Source of the DNA: Saccharospirillum alexandrii
GTDB taxonomy: Bacteria; Pseudomonadota; Gammaproteobacteria; Pseudomonadales; Natronospirillaceae
Length of the DNA: 64,000 bases
Assembly: GCF_004000275.1 (NCBI RefSeq)
Contig: NZ_RCIP01000002.1
Span: 496,283-560,282, forward strand
Direction: 5' to 3'
Each line of letters begins with the position of its first letter. The stretch's first letter is position 1. Below the pieces are notes generated by a model. That model did not search any database, was not told the origin of the DNA, and saw only the letters and a program-made list of their open reading frames with translations. Both the position numbers and the translations under genes were made by a program. Positions 47,722 to 56,710 of the stretch are shown here, piece after piece.

Positions 47722-47807
47722 TCTTTTATCAATCGTCATTTATATGCGACTAGAGTTTACACTCATTTTTTTGATCTCTAAGAAAGCCACATGACGGTGG
47801 GATATAG

Positions 47808-48577
47808 ATATGCGGTGCTATCTATAACGTGAACGATCACCCAGCCTTGCCCGGGATCTTGTCTGAGGCGGGCTACACCGCGGGTGACTTAGACAAAATC
47901 CTGGGCACAGTGGTTAATCCGAAACGCGAGATGGACCTACTGACCGGGTTCTAAGCATGGTGCCCACGAAGAAAGACCGCCAGGTTATGTCCGCGGTGTG
48001 GTGGCTGAAGCTCGACAAGCAAACACTGCAGCCCGATACCAAGTGGGCTTCATTCAATTGCCAGTCGCGCCGAATTTTGATTTCAAAGATGCATTCAATC
48101 CCGCCGCGCAGTTACCGGGCGGTCGTATTCGCCCGTGAGTTCTTCGAATGGCAACCGACATACTCTGGGGGCTGGCTCTTAACGGCGCTGACACCAGATG
48201 AACAGAAAAAGCCTCCACGCCCCATTGCCAAACACCGGTATCTGATTTACGACCCAGGCAAGATTATGATGTTCGGGGCAATGTGCAAGCACTGGATTGG
48301 GCCTGATGGGCAGCCGTTAGTGTCCACTAGGGTCATCACCTTGCTACCGCACCCTGACTTCTTGGACATTCACTACAAGTCGTTTCCTCTGGAGTTGCAA
48401 CAGAACGAGCTCAGCAGGTGGTTTGACAAGAGTATTCCTCATGAAGAATTCGAACCGCTGTTCAGTATCACTGATTACAGACGATCGCTGGAGGCGGTAC
48501 CGGTAAACGAACCAGCGTTTGAACCTATCGGAGATCCAGTTCCGCTAGTACCAGGTGCTAAGGCAGGCAACGGCTAA
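47808..48577 (+). pseudogene. SRAP/YedK-type abasic-site protein, broken
   Basis: An SRAP domain is readable in two frames. The first starts with the expected Cys-Gly (ICGAIYNVN) but its start codon is ATA instead of ATG, and it stops at 47954. The second (from the ATG at 47957, stop 48577) carries on with the family's FFEWQ, ISKMHSIPPRSYR and a His-containing LPHPDFLDIHYKS. A single-base frame change near 47900-47940 would rejoin them. Intact relatives crosslink to abasic sites in single-stranded DNA through Cys2. Confidence 0.75.
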
Positions 48578-48888
48578 TCCAATCGCGCTCTCGGCACCTC
48601 ATTGAAACGTGTGGTGAACCGGGGTGACAGTCGATCCTGGCGCATATTAGTACGCCCCGTCTTTGTACCTTCACTGGCGAAAGTTACCGCTCCCCGACAT
48701 TCACTATTCAAACGGTCGACTAGACTCAGCAGTTCCTGACGCTTGGGTTGGTTACCTGCTTCCTGAAACAGATCCGGCTGCCAGGCTGTCAGTGGGTATA
48801 GGTCCGTCAGCAGTACTCCCGCTTTGGCGTACTTGAACCCATCGCGCCATATGTGGTCCAATAGTCGATCGGCCCGGTTTAGCGCTGG
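48574..48888 (-). pseudogene. umuC C-terminal fragment (DNA polymerase V subunit)
   Basis: About 105 codons of a UmuC C terminus remain: LLDHIWRDGFKYAKAGV, LTDLYPL, QPDLF, DRLNSECRGAVTFAS, then the LSPRFTTRFNEVP ending. The upstream part is replaced at about 48885 by IS3-family sequence. The fragment overlaps the end of the SRAP pseudogene tail to tail. Confidence 0.8.
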
Positions 48889-49165
48889 TTATGGGTCAGC
48901 ATAGCCAGCAGATCTGCAATCTCAGCGTTCTCAGTACTGAGCTTGGCCTGATAGCGATAGCAGGTCTCACTGATTCCGAAGGTCACACAGGTCTGGCGAA
49001 TGCTACAATGGGCCGCTACCACTGCCTTTTACGCCATTTCACGACGGAGAGATGGCTTTACCACTTCCCTCAAGGGCTTCCTTGCGCGGCTCGGACTTGA
49101 GTTGCTCTTCGTCATACATCTTCTTCAGCCGACGGTTTTTGCGGTGGCGGTGCGCATGATAATCA
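48882..49165 (-). pseudogene. IS3-family transposase N-terminal remnant
   Basis: Minus-strand frames give LKKMYDEEQLKSE, then SIRQTCVTFGISETCYRYQ and ENAEIADLL, LTHNQR before a stop. These match the start of OrfB in the IS3 group. Frame changes are needed to join the pieces, and the catalytic core is absent. It belongs to a different IS3 subgroup from the remnant at 30248. Confidence 0.75.
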
Positions 49166-49342
49166 GCCTCCGTGAAACATATTTGGCAGCTTGTTCCACA
49201 GAAGTCACAATTGGTATAGTAGGCTGAACTCCCAGTGTGGATCTGTTACGAAGCCCTGAAACTCAAGAATAATAGGGCCCTATTGCCGATGCTGGCAAGG
49301 ATAGATAATTGAACAAAGTTCTAGCGGACAAAAAGAATCGAA

Positions 49343-49385
49343 TTGCGACCATAACTTGTCCTAAACGGACAAGTTATGGTCGCAA
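49343..49385. repeat. Perfect 19-bp inverted repeat with 5-base loop
   Basis: TTGCGACCATAACTTGTCC and its exact complement flank TAAAC. There is no T run, so it is not a standard terminator. It may be a recombination site or an insertion-element terminus. The surrounding 49166-49916 holds no gene I can support. Confidence 0.75.
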
Positions 49386-49916
49386 CAATAAACCCTGGGA
49401 TCCTTAACTTTTACTCTAATATCGTTTTCTCAGGTTCGTAAGCAAACCTCCCGCCGGTTGGTGGTACTGTGAATCAGTGAGCTCAAATGACGAACTGGAG
49501 CCAACAGCACACAAACCTTGGATTCGAAGGCATTCGGTTACACGCTTCTATCTCAGAAAATGGGTGTCCAATGAAACCGGACCAAAAGCAGGCACACTTA
49601 TGCCAGGTTCAGCAGAGGAGCCTCATCCTTCCACCAAATCAACGACAAGACGACCTCGGCTGATAAACGCACTGATTTCTAATGTTACGCCTTGGTCAGC
49701 GCACATGTCTATCTAGTCATTCTAAATGACTGTTGTGTAACCACTAGTTTTAAAATAGATGGCTACAGTAGAATTGCTGCAGTTTAAGAATCGTTTACTA
49801 TTCCTAGATTAGGATTGCTACTCTACCACCGAAAACTATGCCGATGGCGATAGTTTCTTGTATTTCGGCTTATCCAATTCTTCACTCAGTCTTGCCTTCG
49901 AATTTAACAAAGGCCA

Positions 49917-50447
49917 CTATGAAATATTGATTGAACTGGCCATACCGTACAAAGGCTGCGACTTGTGGATAAACATCCGGCTCAGAGCTTCCTTCTCAGA
50001 GCTCATGAACACAAATGATATGTTTCTGGTTCTCTGAATGACGGTTCGAAAAGCCGCATCTACTCTACCACCAAACATGTCCTTCAGAAGATGAAACTCC
50101 TTTAGCACTATAACCAAATGACATTCATTTTCCATGCACTGATGATTTGCCCAGCTTAAAGCATCTTCCAATATGACTTGGTATCGTAAATCCTTCCGAC
50201 TATGCATATGCACTGGAATGCTTTGAAATGTTTCTATAATAGCTGAACTTAAGCGATTGGAAAATTCAAGAGCATTCCAACTATCAGATATCTCAACAGT
50301 TGTGACTTTTTTACCGTGGCTCTGAAGCGTACGAAAATAATTCTTGACTGTTAATTGTGACTTGGGAGTTTCCGGTCCAAACAACAATACGTTTTGCCCA
50401 TTTTCGACAAGTTGCTGTAACTTAAGCATTTCTAGACTGTCTTTCAT
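49917..50447 (-). CDS. Small ATPase-like protein with a degenerate P-loop
   Basis: This 176-aa protein resembles the first half of archaeal-type AAA ATPases: LLFGPETPKSQLTVKNYF stands where LLFGPRRxGKTSL is expected, CHLVIVLKEFHLL looks like Walker B with the Asp lost, and ISFVFMSSEKEALSRMF followed by QPLYG matches the sensor region. The P-loop Gly-Lys-Thr is missing, so ATP hydrolysis is doubtful. The frame is intact and AT-rich. It may be a decayed helper gene of the mobile element or a real non-catalytic protein. Confidence 0.5.
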   Translation of the reverse strand: MKDSLEMLKLQQLVENGQNVLLFGPETPKSQLTVKNYFRTLQSHGKKVTTVEISDSWNALEFSNRLSSAIIETFQSIPVHMHSRKDLRYQVILEDALSWANHQCMENECHLVIVLKEFHLLKDMFGGRVDAAFRTVIQRTRNISFVFMSSEKEALSRMFIHKSQPLYGMASSINIS

Positions 50448-50463
50448 TGTCTAACAACTCGCT

Positions 50464-50805
50464 ATGTTAAGACTTTACCGCAACAACAATCCCAACGAGA
50501 ACAATAAGTGTGCGTCTGATATGAAACCATGTCAAATTTACTTATTGCCTGTTACTATTGCTGACAATATGTATGCGTCCGAGCATATCATCCTTTCCGA
50601 TCACTCAAACGAGCCACGTGAGCTATCGAGATACCTATCTGTCGCAATAAAAAAATCTATCAGAGATCGAATTCTAATAGATATATACTACACGAGATTT
50701 ACGTATGTCTGCCCGTCACATATTTTGACCTTCCATAACATAGGTACTGTAGTAGACCCATTTAAACTTGACCTGACTACCACTGTATCAATACCTATAC
50801 ACTAG
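50464..50805 (+). CDS. Hypothetical protein, doubtful
   Basis: This is a 113-codon open frame that starts 17 bases from the divergent ATPase-like gene. I recognise no domain, and the composition (many Ile, Tyr, Asn, Thr) is compatible with either a small orphan gene or chance in AT-rich DNA. Confidence 0.25.
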   Translation: MLRLYRNNNPNENNKCASDMKPCQIYLLPVTIADNMYASEHIILSDHSNEPRELSRYLSVAIKKSIRDRILIDIYYTRFTYVCPSHILTFHNIGTVVDPFKLDLTTTVSIPIH

Positions 50806-51370
50806 GGAATGCCCTTGGATTGAAAATGGCTCTTGATGTTTCTTTGAGCACAATTTTACGGCTGTTGAATCCTCCGTACTGAGAACTAACAACGTGTGTT
50901 CCCTCCATTGTCGCTGGAACAGCACACTAAGGGACACTCAAACCAAATTCTTCATTTCTGTGAAGCCAACCATCTCCCAACAGCTTTTTCGACACCGGAT
51001 CGGATATGCTACCTATACAGGAAGGAAAGAATAGGCGGCCTTCAAACTGCACAGCGATGATAACCAACCTGATGACAGAAAACTCTGGATTTTACAGCTA
51101 AGAATCGATGAAATGCGCATCTTATTCTTTTAGAGTTGAACTGCTACGAAGCAAATCTTGCATCATATTGAGGCACAAGTTAAACCTTTAGGTTACGTAG
51201 CCAAAAATCTGGTTAGCATGGATGTTTACGACCTACCAATGGCCACCTATTCCACGCCAGTGCGTGACTAGTAGAACCCATTTTCCTTTCAAAAACTCAT
51301 CAATTCGTGTCTCCCATTATTATCCTCTCTATTGTATAGTGATATCGTCATTCTATAGAACCGGATACTT
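50806..51370. other. 565-base non-coding stretch before marR
   Basis: I see no gene or repeat of note. The last 60 bases contain AGTGATATCGTCATT at about 51339-51353, a weak relative of the GTTGATATGTCAAC sites of the P450 locus, and could hold a self-regulated marR promoter. Confidence 0.35.
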
Positions 51371-51901
51371 ATGTCTCACTTCGTGCTGGATTTAGATCGA
51401 TATATTCCATTCTTGCTAACTGCCACGGCAAACAAGCTGTCTACGGGTGCTTCACGTGTTTACCGGGAAAAATTCGATATCGGTATAACAGATTGGCGTA
51501 TCCTGGCTATGTTAGCGGTTGAACCAAATATTACTGCTGCGCGTATATGCACGGTTATTGGTCTGGACAAAGCAGCTACCAGCAGAGCTCTTCTGAATTT
51601 AAGAAAACGAGGTTTCGTCCAAGAATCGAAACATCACAATACAGACAAGCGCAGCACCGTTATCCAGCTCACAGATTCCGGAAAAAATGTTCATGATGAG
51701 ATCATGAAGGTGGCCTTAATGCGTGAGCAGAAACTGCTGGAAGCATTTTCAGAATCTGAAGCTGAGCAACTGGTAGACTACTTTCAAAGACTGCATCGCC
51801 AGGTCGAAAAGGTTAATCTGCTGACCTATGAAAACGAAACCATAGAGCACTATGTCCCGACTCTTGACAGCCCAAAGCAACACACCAAAAAAGTAGATTA
51901 G
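51371..51901 (+). CDS. MarR-family transcriptional regulator
   Basis: This 176-aa winged-helix protein has ITDWRILAMLAVEPNITAARI, LDKAATSRALLNLRKRGFV and the wing HHNTDKRSTVIQLTDSG in standard order (residues 35-115), with a C-terminal dimer helix. It lies convergent to the transporter/P450 genes. The four GTTGA-N4-TCAAC palindromes in their promoters are its probable sites, with an aromatic acid or its CoA ester as likely ligand by family analogy. Confidence 0.88.
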   Translation: MSHFVLDLDRYIPFLLTATANKLSTGASRVYREKFDIGITDWRILAMLAVEPNITAARICTVIGLDKAATSRALLNLRKRGFVQESKHHNTDKRSTVIQLTDSGKNVHDEIMKVALMREQKLLEAFSESEAEQLVDYFQRLHRQVEKVNLLTYENETIEHYVPTLDSPKQHTKKVD

Positions 51902-51922
51902 GAGGCAAGTTACTTGCCTCCT
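51900..51922. terminator. Bidirectional hairpin between marR and the binding-protein gene
   Basis: AGGAGGCAAG and CTTGCCTCCT form a near-perfect stem between two convergent genes. Neither side has a long T run, so termination may be weak. Confidence 0.55.
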
Positions 51923-51945
51923 ATATTGAACTAACAATCTACCGC

Positions 51946-53115
51946 CTAAGGGTTCCAGCCATGATCAGGCTGATCCGAAAGTACATCAAACTCAAAATTC
52001 ACCAGGTTACCCTCGTCATTGCGCTCAACACGGCGCATGTAGACGTTCTGAATGGGGCTACGATAGGTTGCATCGATTTCCATTGGCCCTCGTGGGCTTT
52101 CCCAACTAAGACCACGCACAGCATCAATCGCCGCATCAGGATCTTTACGACCCTCGGTAGCACGTACCATTTCATAAATCACATGAGCCCCGTCATAGGC
52201 ACCTACAGAGGCCCAGTTAGCTACCGCATCAGCATCGGCATCCTTCAACGTCTTCACAAATGCCCGATTCGTTTCCGAATCGTGAGCTTCCGAATAGTGA
52301 AACCCGGTCACCAGACCCAGGGCAGAATCGCCCAGTGTCTGCAGATCCAGCTCCTGTGTTTCTGCGGTTCCCAGGAAGGTAACACCGGCTTCTTTTAGTC
52401 CATTGTCAGAGAACGCCTGAACGAAGCTATACGTTGGCGGACCACCCGGCAGGAAGGCGTATATGGCGTCCGGGTTCAAAGAGCCAGCGCGCTGCATGTA
52501 GGGTCCGAAGTCGGTACTATCGAGCGGCATACGAATGGTCTCCACGACCGTACCACCCTTGGCTTCAAACTCCTCTACAAATGATACTTCTGCGTCAATA
52601 CCCGGGCCATAGTCGCTAACCAGAGTCACAACACTCTCAATGTCGTTGTCCAGAGCATAGCGTGCAACGGGTACACTAACTTGTGGCAACGTGTAGGAAG
52701 TACGGACGAAGTAGTCAGACTCTTTGGTAATGGCAGAGGTGGCTGCATTGAAAATAACGGTAGGCACTTTAGCCTGGTTGATCAGCGGTGCTACAGCAAA
52801 GGCGTTGGGTGTAAAGACGAAACCCGCCAGGTAGTCAACACCATCACGGACGATCAATTCCTGTGCCAGTGAACGGGCACGGGCTGGGTTGGGCCCGGAG
52901 AGGTCTTTATAGATAAACTCAATCTCAGTGCCATTAACGGAACGGCCATGCTGAGTCTGGTAAGCCTCAATGGCCTGGCTGAACTGCTGTCCGTAGTCCG
53001 AGAATGGACCGGACATGGGTGTTAACACGCCAACCTTGATGGTGTCGGCCACAGCCGTTGTTATCAGGGAGCTTGATAGTATGACGGTGGCAATTGTTGT
53101 TTTTGTTACCTTCAT
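51946..53115 (-). CDS. Branched-chain amino acid-type ABC transporter, binding protein
   Basis: This 389-aa periplasmic receptor of the LivJ/HAAT type has a signal peptide (cleavage after AVA, residue 23) and then IKVGVLTPMSGPFSDYGQQF, the family start. It has FVFTPNAFAVAPLINQAKVP and a late SPRGPMEIDATYRSPIQNVYM. Relatives linked to oxygenase genes bind aromatic acids rather than leucine. It is the last gene of the liv-like operon and its stop faces marR. Confidence 0.88.
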   Translation of the reverse strand: MKVTKTTIATVILSSSLITTAVADTIKVGVLTPMSGPFSDYGQQFSQAIEAYQTQHGRSVNGTEIEFIYKDLSGPNPARARSLAQELIVRDGVDYLAGFVFTPNAFAVAPLINQAKVPTVIFNAATSAITKESDYFVRTSYTLPQVSVPVARYALDNDIESVVTLVSDYGPGIDAEVSFVEEFEAKGGTVVETIRMPLDSTDFGPYMQRAGSLNPDAIYAFLPGGPPTYSFVQAFSDNGLKEAGVTFLGTAETQELDLQTLGDSALGLVTGFHYSEAHDSETNRAFVKTLKDADADAVANWASVGAYDGAHVIYEMVRATEGRKDPDAAIDAVRGLSWESPRGPMEIDATYRSPIQNVYMRRVERNDEGNLVNFEFDVLSDQPDHGWNP

Positions 53116-53141
53116 GATGAATCTCCAAATGAATGATAGGG

Positions 53142-53870
53142 TTAAGCCGATATTTTTTGCAGTCCGATGGTTTCCTCCAATAGCTTGGGTTGCTGTTCCA
53201 GTTCGGCAGGTGTGCCGTAAAAGGCGACCTTACCGCGTTCGAGAATGATAACTCGGGTTGCGAACCTCAAAACGACGTCTACATGCTGCTCGACCAAAAT
53301 GCAGCCCATACCGCTTGTCTCGACGAGGTGTTCAATGTCGGTCATCAGTTGCTCGGCCAATAGGGGCGACAACCCCTCCAGGGGTTCATCCAGAATCAGG
53401 ATGGACGGATTGCCCATTAACGCGCGGGCGACCGAGAGCATTTGTTGCTCTCCACCAGAGAGTTGGTTTCCGTAATTCTGCTTGCGTTCTTTGAGTCTCG
53501 GAAAGAGCTGATAGGCATGCTCTATTCGACTTTCAGGTTGCTTGCCAAGCGCCGAGAGGAGATTTTCCTCAACGGTTAGTGAAGGAAAGACATCGCGTGT
53601 TTGGGGAACATACCCAAGCCCAAGCCGAGCCCGCTGAAAGGTGCTCATTGCCGATATGCTTTGACCATCAACGGCAATGTTTCCTCCCTGAAATTCGGTC
53701 AATCCCATAATGGAGGCCAGGGTTGTGGTTTTACCCATACCGTTACGACCCAGCACCCCCAATCGCTCACCGGTCTTCAGACTAAACGACACACCTTCGA
53801 GAATACGGGTGCCATCGTAACCGGCCAGTAAATCATCGACGGTCAGGGTCATCTGTTTCAGTTCAGTCAT
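53142..53870 (-). CDS. Branched-chain-type ABC transporter ATP-binding protein (LivF-like)
   Basis: This 242-aa ATPase has Walker A GRNGMGKTT (residues 39-47), signature LSGGEQQMLSVARAL, Walker B LILDEPLEGLSP and H-loop VEQHVDV. The sequence YVPQTRDVFPSLTVEENL is typical of LivF. It lies one base after the LivG-like gene. Confidence 0.9.
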   Translation of the reverse strand: MTELKQMTLTVDDLLAGYDGTRILEGVSFSLKTGERLGVLGRNGMGKTTTLASIMGLTEFQGGNIAVDGQSISAMSTFQRARLGLGYVPQTRDVFPSLTVEENLLSALGKQPESRIEHAYQLFPRLKERKQNYGNQLSGGEQQMLSVARALMGNPSILILDEPLEGLSPLLAEQLMTDIEHLVETSGMGCILVEQHVDVVLRFATRVIILERGKVAFYGTPAELEQQPKLLEETIGLQKISA

Positions 53871-53871
53871 C

Positions 53872-54654
53872 TCAATGCCCCTTGCCCAGGTAGATGTTTC
53901 TTACGGTTTCGTTATGTGCAATTTCCTGAGGTGTTCCGGTGGCCATCACCGCGCCATTGACCAGAACAGCGATCTGCTCGGCAAAGCTGAACACCAGATC
54001 CATATCGTGCTCTATCAATAGAACAGCCAGGTCTTTTGGAAGGTTACCAACGGCTTCAAGAATGAGATCACTCTCACTGTCGGGCACACCGGCCGCTGGC
54101 TCATCCAGCAGCAGAACTTTGGGTTTTAGAGCCAGTACCAGTGCAATTTCAACAAGGCGTTGCTCACCATACGCCAGGTTGTGGACAAGGCTGCTGGCAC
54201 GATCTCTGATATTCAGTTCATTCAGAATGCGCTGGACTTCCTCGTCCAACCCGGGGGTGTTCGCAAGGCCGGAAAACAGTCGCATATATTGCTGACGCTC
54301 TTGCAGTACCGCCAGACGGATGTTGTCTGCAACGGTTAGTTCCCTGAACAATCGTGTTACCTGAAAGGAGCGAACCAGCCCGTTGCGAACCCTGCGTGAG
54401 GCGGACATTGTGGTGATATCTTCACCGTCCAACACAATGCGTCCGGAGCTTGGCGTCAGCAATCCCGTTACCAGGTTTACAAAGGTGGATTTCCCGGCGC
54501 CGTTTGGGCCAATTAGCGCCATGCGCGCCCCGGGGGTCAGGTCGATATGAATGTCGTCAGCGACCACGAGATTACCAAAGCGCTTGCTCAGGCCCTGCAC
54601 CGAAAAGCGACTGGCTGTGGGGGTTACAGCGGGCTGCTCATTTAGAGTTGTCAT
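53872..54654 (-). CDS. Branched-chain-type ABC transporter ATP-binding protein (LivG-like)
   Basis: This 260-aa ATPase has Walker A GPNGAGKST (near residue 52), RSFQVTRLFRELTVADN, signature-region LAYGEQRLVEIALVLA, and Walker B LLLDEPAAGVPDSE. The LAYGEQR form is normal for LivG. It overlaps the LivM-like gene by 17 bases. Confidence 0.9.
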   Translation of the reverse strand: MTTLNEQPAVTPTASRFSVQGLSKRFGNLVVADDIHIDLTPGARMALIGPNGAGKSTFVNLVTGLLTPSSGRIVLDGEDITTMSASRRVRNGLVRSFQVTRLFRELTVADNIRLAVLQERQQYMRLFSGLANTPGLDEEVQRILNELNIRDRASSLVHNLAYGEQRLVEIALVLALKPKVLLLDEPAAGVPDSESDLILEAVGNLPKDLAVLLIEHDMDLVFSFAEQIAVLVNGAVMATGTPQEIAHNETVRNIYLGKGH

Positions 54655-55657
54655 GGCCAGCCCCTCCGTTCAAGCGTGACACTTTATTTCGGGTCATATC
54701 GACCAGTTGCACCATGCCTTTGGGCAGAAACAACACAACGGCGATCAGCATTAAACCAATCACCAGCATCCAGGTGGACGGGTCCAGGTCGGCGGCGTAA
54801 TGGTGGACCACCATGAACACGACCGTACCAATAACGGCACCATAAAGACGGCCGGTCCCTCCCAGAATCAACATGACCAATGCTTCAGCCGACATAGTGA
54901 AACTGAGGCTTTGCAAGCCAACCACTTGAATGGTTTGCGCCGATAACGCACCGGCAATACCGGCGATGGCTCCCGCAATAATGTAAATCATGAGCATGAC
55001 CCGATATACCGGAAAGCCCAGTGATGTCATGCGCTGCCGGTCTTCCCGGATACCCTGAGCACTCAGACCAAAAGGAGAATTGACCAGGCGTCGAAGTCCG
55101 TAAAACACAACCAGTAATATACCAAGGGAATACAGAAAGCCGGTGCGACCAAAGAAGTCAAACTCAAAGGCGCCAAAGAGTGGAGCCATTATGTAGCCGT
55201 AAAGCCCGTCATCGCCGCCCGTCAGCCAGTTCAACTGGTTGGCAACAGCGAAGGTAAGTGAGCCAAACGCGATGGTCAGAATGATAAAGGACAAGCCATG
55301 GGCTCGAAGAAACAGTAGGCCCGACACACCAGCCATCAGTCCTCCGAATAACGCGGCCATGATCAAACCCAACAATGGGTCATTATGGATATGCAGTGCA
55401 AAAAGGCCTGCACAATAGGCACCGCCACCAAACATGGCGGCCTGCCCCAAAGAAGCAATGCCGGTATAACCAAGTAGCAGGTCGAGCGAGAGCACCAACA
55501 GGATCATGATGACAATTTCAGTCATAAAGCCCAGATTACTTGGAAAGGCGAAAAAACAACCAAGCCCAACCACCAGAGCAATCAGCTCCGGTATTGGCAG
55601 TCGCCCGGTATGCAGGGTGCCCAACGCCAAACTTGGCTTTACAGTGGTTTGAGTCAT
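54638..55657 (-). CDS. Branched-chain-type ABC transporter permease (LivM-like)
   Basis: This 339-aa inner-membrane protein has about nine hydrophobic segments and LivM landmarks LLGYTGIASLGQAAMFGGGAY and QGIREDRQRMTSLGFPV (the ATPase-docking loop). It overlaps the LivH-like gene by four bases. Confidence 0.9.
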   Translation of the reverse strand: MTQTTVKPSLALGTLHTGRLPIPELIALVVGLGCFFAFPSNLGFMTEIVIMILLVLSLDLLLGYTGIASLGQAAMFGGGAYCAGLFALHIHNDPLLGLIMAALFGGLMAGVSGLLFLRAHGLSFIILTIAFGSLTFAVANQLNWLTGGDDGLYGYIMAPLFGAFEFDFFGRTGFLYSLGILLVVFYGLRRLVNSPFGLSAQGIREDRQRMTSLGFPVYRVMLMIYIIAGAIAGIAGALSAQTIQVVGLQSLSFTMSAEALVMLILGGTGRLYGAVIGTVVFMVVHHYAADLDPSTWMLVIGLMLIAVVLFLPKGMVQLVDMTRNKVSRLNGGAGHDNSK

Positions 55658-56520
55658 ACGGCGGCCCTCCCGAACAATCCGTTAGGTCTGAGACTGATAA
55701 TGACGATAATGGCGACAAAGAAGAGTATCGAAGACAACTGCGGCGCCAGATATTTGGTAGCGGTATCAATCATTCCCAGCAGCAAGGCACCCACCAGCGT
55801 GCCGGTCAAATTGCCCTGCCCACCCACAGCAACCACCGCTAAAAACAACACCATATAGGTGAGCGGGTAATAGGGTTCGATAGGCATTAAGGCTGACCCG
55901 ACGATGCCGCCCAAGGCCGCCATCCCAGCACCCAGCGCAAACGCCAGTGTTGCTACGCGTCGGGTATTGATACCCATGGCACTGGCAGTTTGTACATTGT
56001 CGACCGTTGCGCGTAACTGAATTCCAAACCGGGTTTTCTCCAGCAGCAGCCAAAGGCCAACAAAGCTTGCTACGCCAACGGAGACCACCAGTATTCGCTG
56101 AGCAGGCAATACCTTGAAACCAAGGTCCAGAGAACCGCTTAAAAACTCGGGGAACGGCATCGACGAGACTCGCGTGCCAAACACCAGCCCACTAATGGCG
56201 ACCATGCAAAACACGATGCCTATGGTCAGCAGTACTTGGTCCAATGGTGGACGCTGATACACCCTGGAGACCAACCAGCGTTCCAGAGGCACAGAAATCG
56301 CCGCTATCGCTAATACGGCGATGATAACGCCCGGCAACCAGGGCAGACCCATTTGGCGAATCAACCAGATGGCAGCATAGCCACCGAGCATGGCGAACAC
56401 ACCGTGCGCCAGATTGATAAACCGCATCAGGCCCATGGTGATGGTCAGGCCAACGGCGATCATGAAAAGGAGCAGACCGTAGACTACGCCATCGATCAGA
56501 ATATTAATCAGAGTACCCAT
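55654..56520 (-). CDS. Branched-chain-type ABC transporter permease (LivH-like)
   Basis: This 288-aa protein has about eight hydrophobic segments with GLTITMGLMRFINLAHG near the N terminus and ATVDNVQTASAMGINTRRV as the docking loop. It is the first gene of the transporter operon, behind the paired palindromes at 56659-56710. Confidence 0.9.
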   Translation of the reverse strand: MGTLINILIDGVVYGLLLFMIAVGLTITMGLMRFINLAHGVFAMLGGYAAIWLIRQMGLPWLPGVIIAVLAIAAISVPLERWLVSRVYQRPPLDQVLLTIGIVFCMVAISGLVFGTRVSSMPFPEFLSGSLDLGFKVLPAQRILVVSVGVASFVGLWLLLEKTRFGIQLRATVDNVQTASAMGINTRRVATLAFALGAGMAALGGIVGSALMPIEPYYPLTYMVLFLAVVAVGGQGNLTGTLVGALLLGMIDTATKYLAPQLSSILFFVAIIVIISLRPNGLFGRAAV

Positions 56521-56658
56521 AGCATCCTCTCTTGTTGTTAGTGTCCGGGCCTGATGGGGTTTAGGTTTTGTTTTGGTACAGCTTCAGAGTGGTATTAAAT
56601 TCCTCACTGGGTAATGCCGTCTGCACACCACCCTGAGTAATGGATGACTTGCGTTATT

Positions 56659-56710
56659 GTTGATATATCAACCATAGAACAGATTAAGGGTTTAGGTTGA
56701 TATGTCAACC
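56659..56710. promoter_or_regulatory. Pair of MarR-type operators upstream of the liv-like operon
   Basis: GTTGATATATCAAC (56659-56672) and GGTTGATATGTCAACC (56695-56710) are perfect or near-perfect palindromes 37 bp centre to centre. The second overlaps the stop codon of the reductase gene. On the minus strand TTGACA within it can serve as a -35 box for the transporter operon. Confidence 0.8.

Noticed and set aside
49477-49716. 79-codon plus-strand frame
   Set aside because: No recognisable domain, no ribosome site, low-complexity Thr/Ser/Pro composition in a debris region.
50980-51010. TTTTTCGACACCGGA as a possible right end of the transposon
   Set aside because: The terminal CGACA fits, but no AGCATA/TCACA-type sites precede it and CCCCT does not follow.
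29579-51370. CRISPR array or guide-RNA locus linked to the Tn7-like module
   Set aside because: No regularly spaced direct repeats of 25-40 bp and no Cas genes are visible; the repeats at 29956-30188 are short transposase-type sites.
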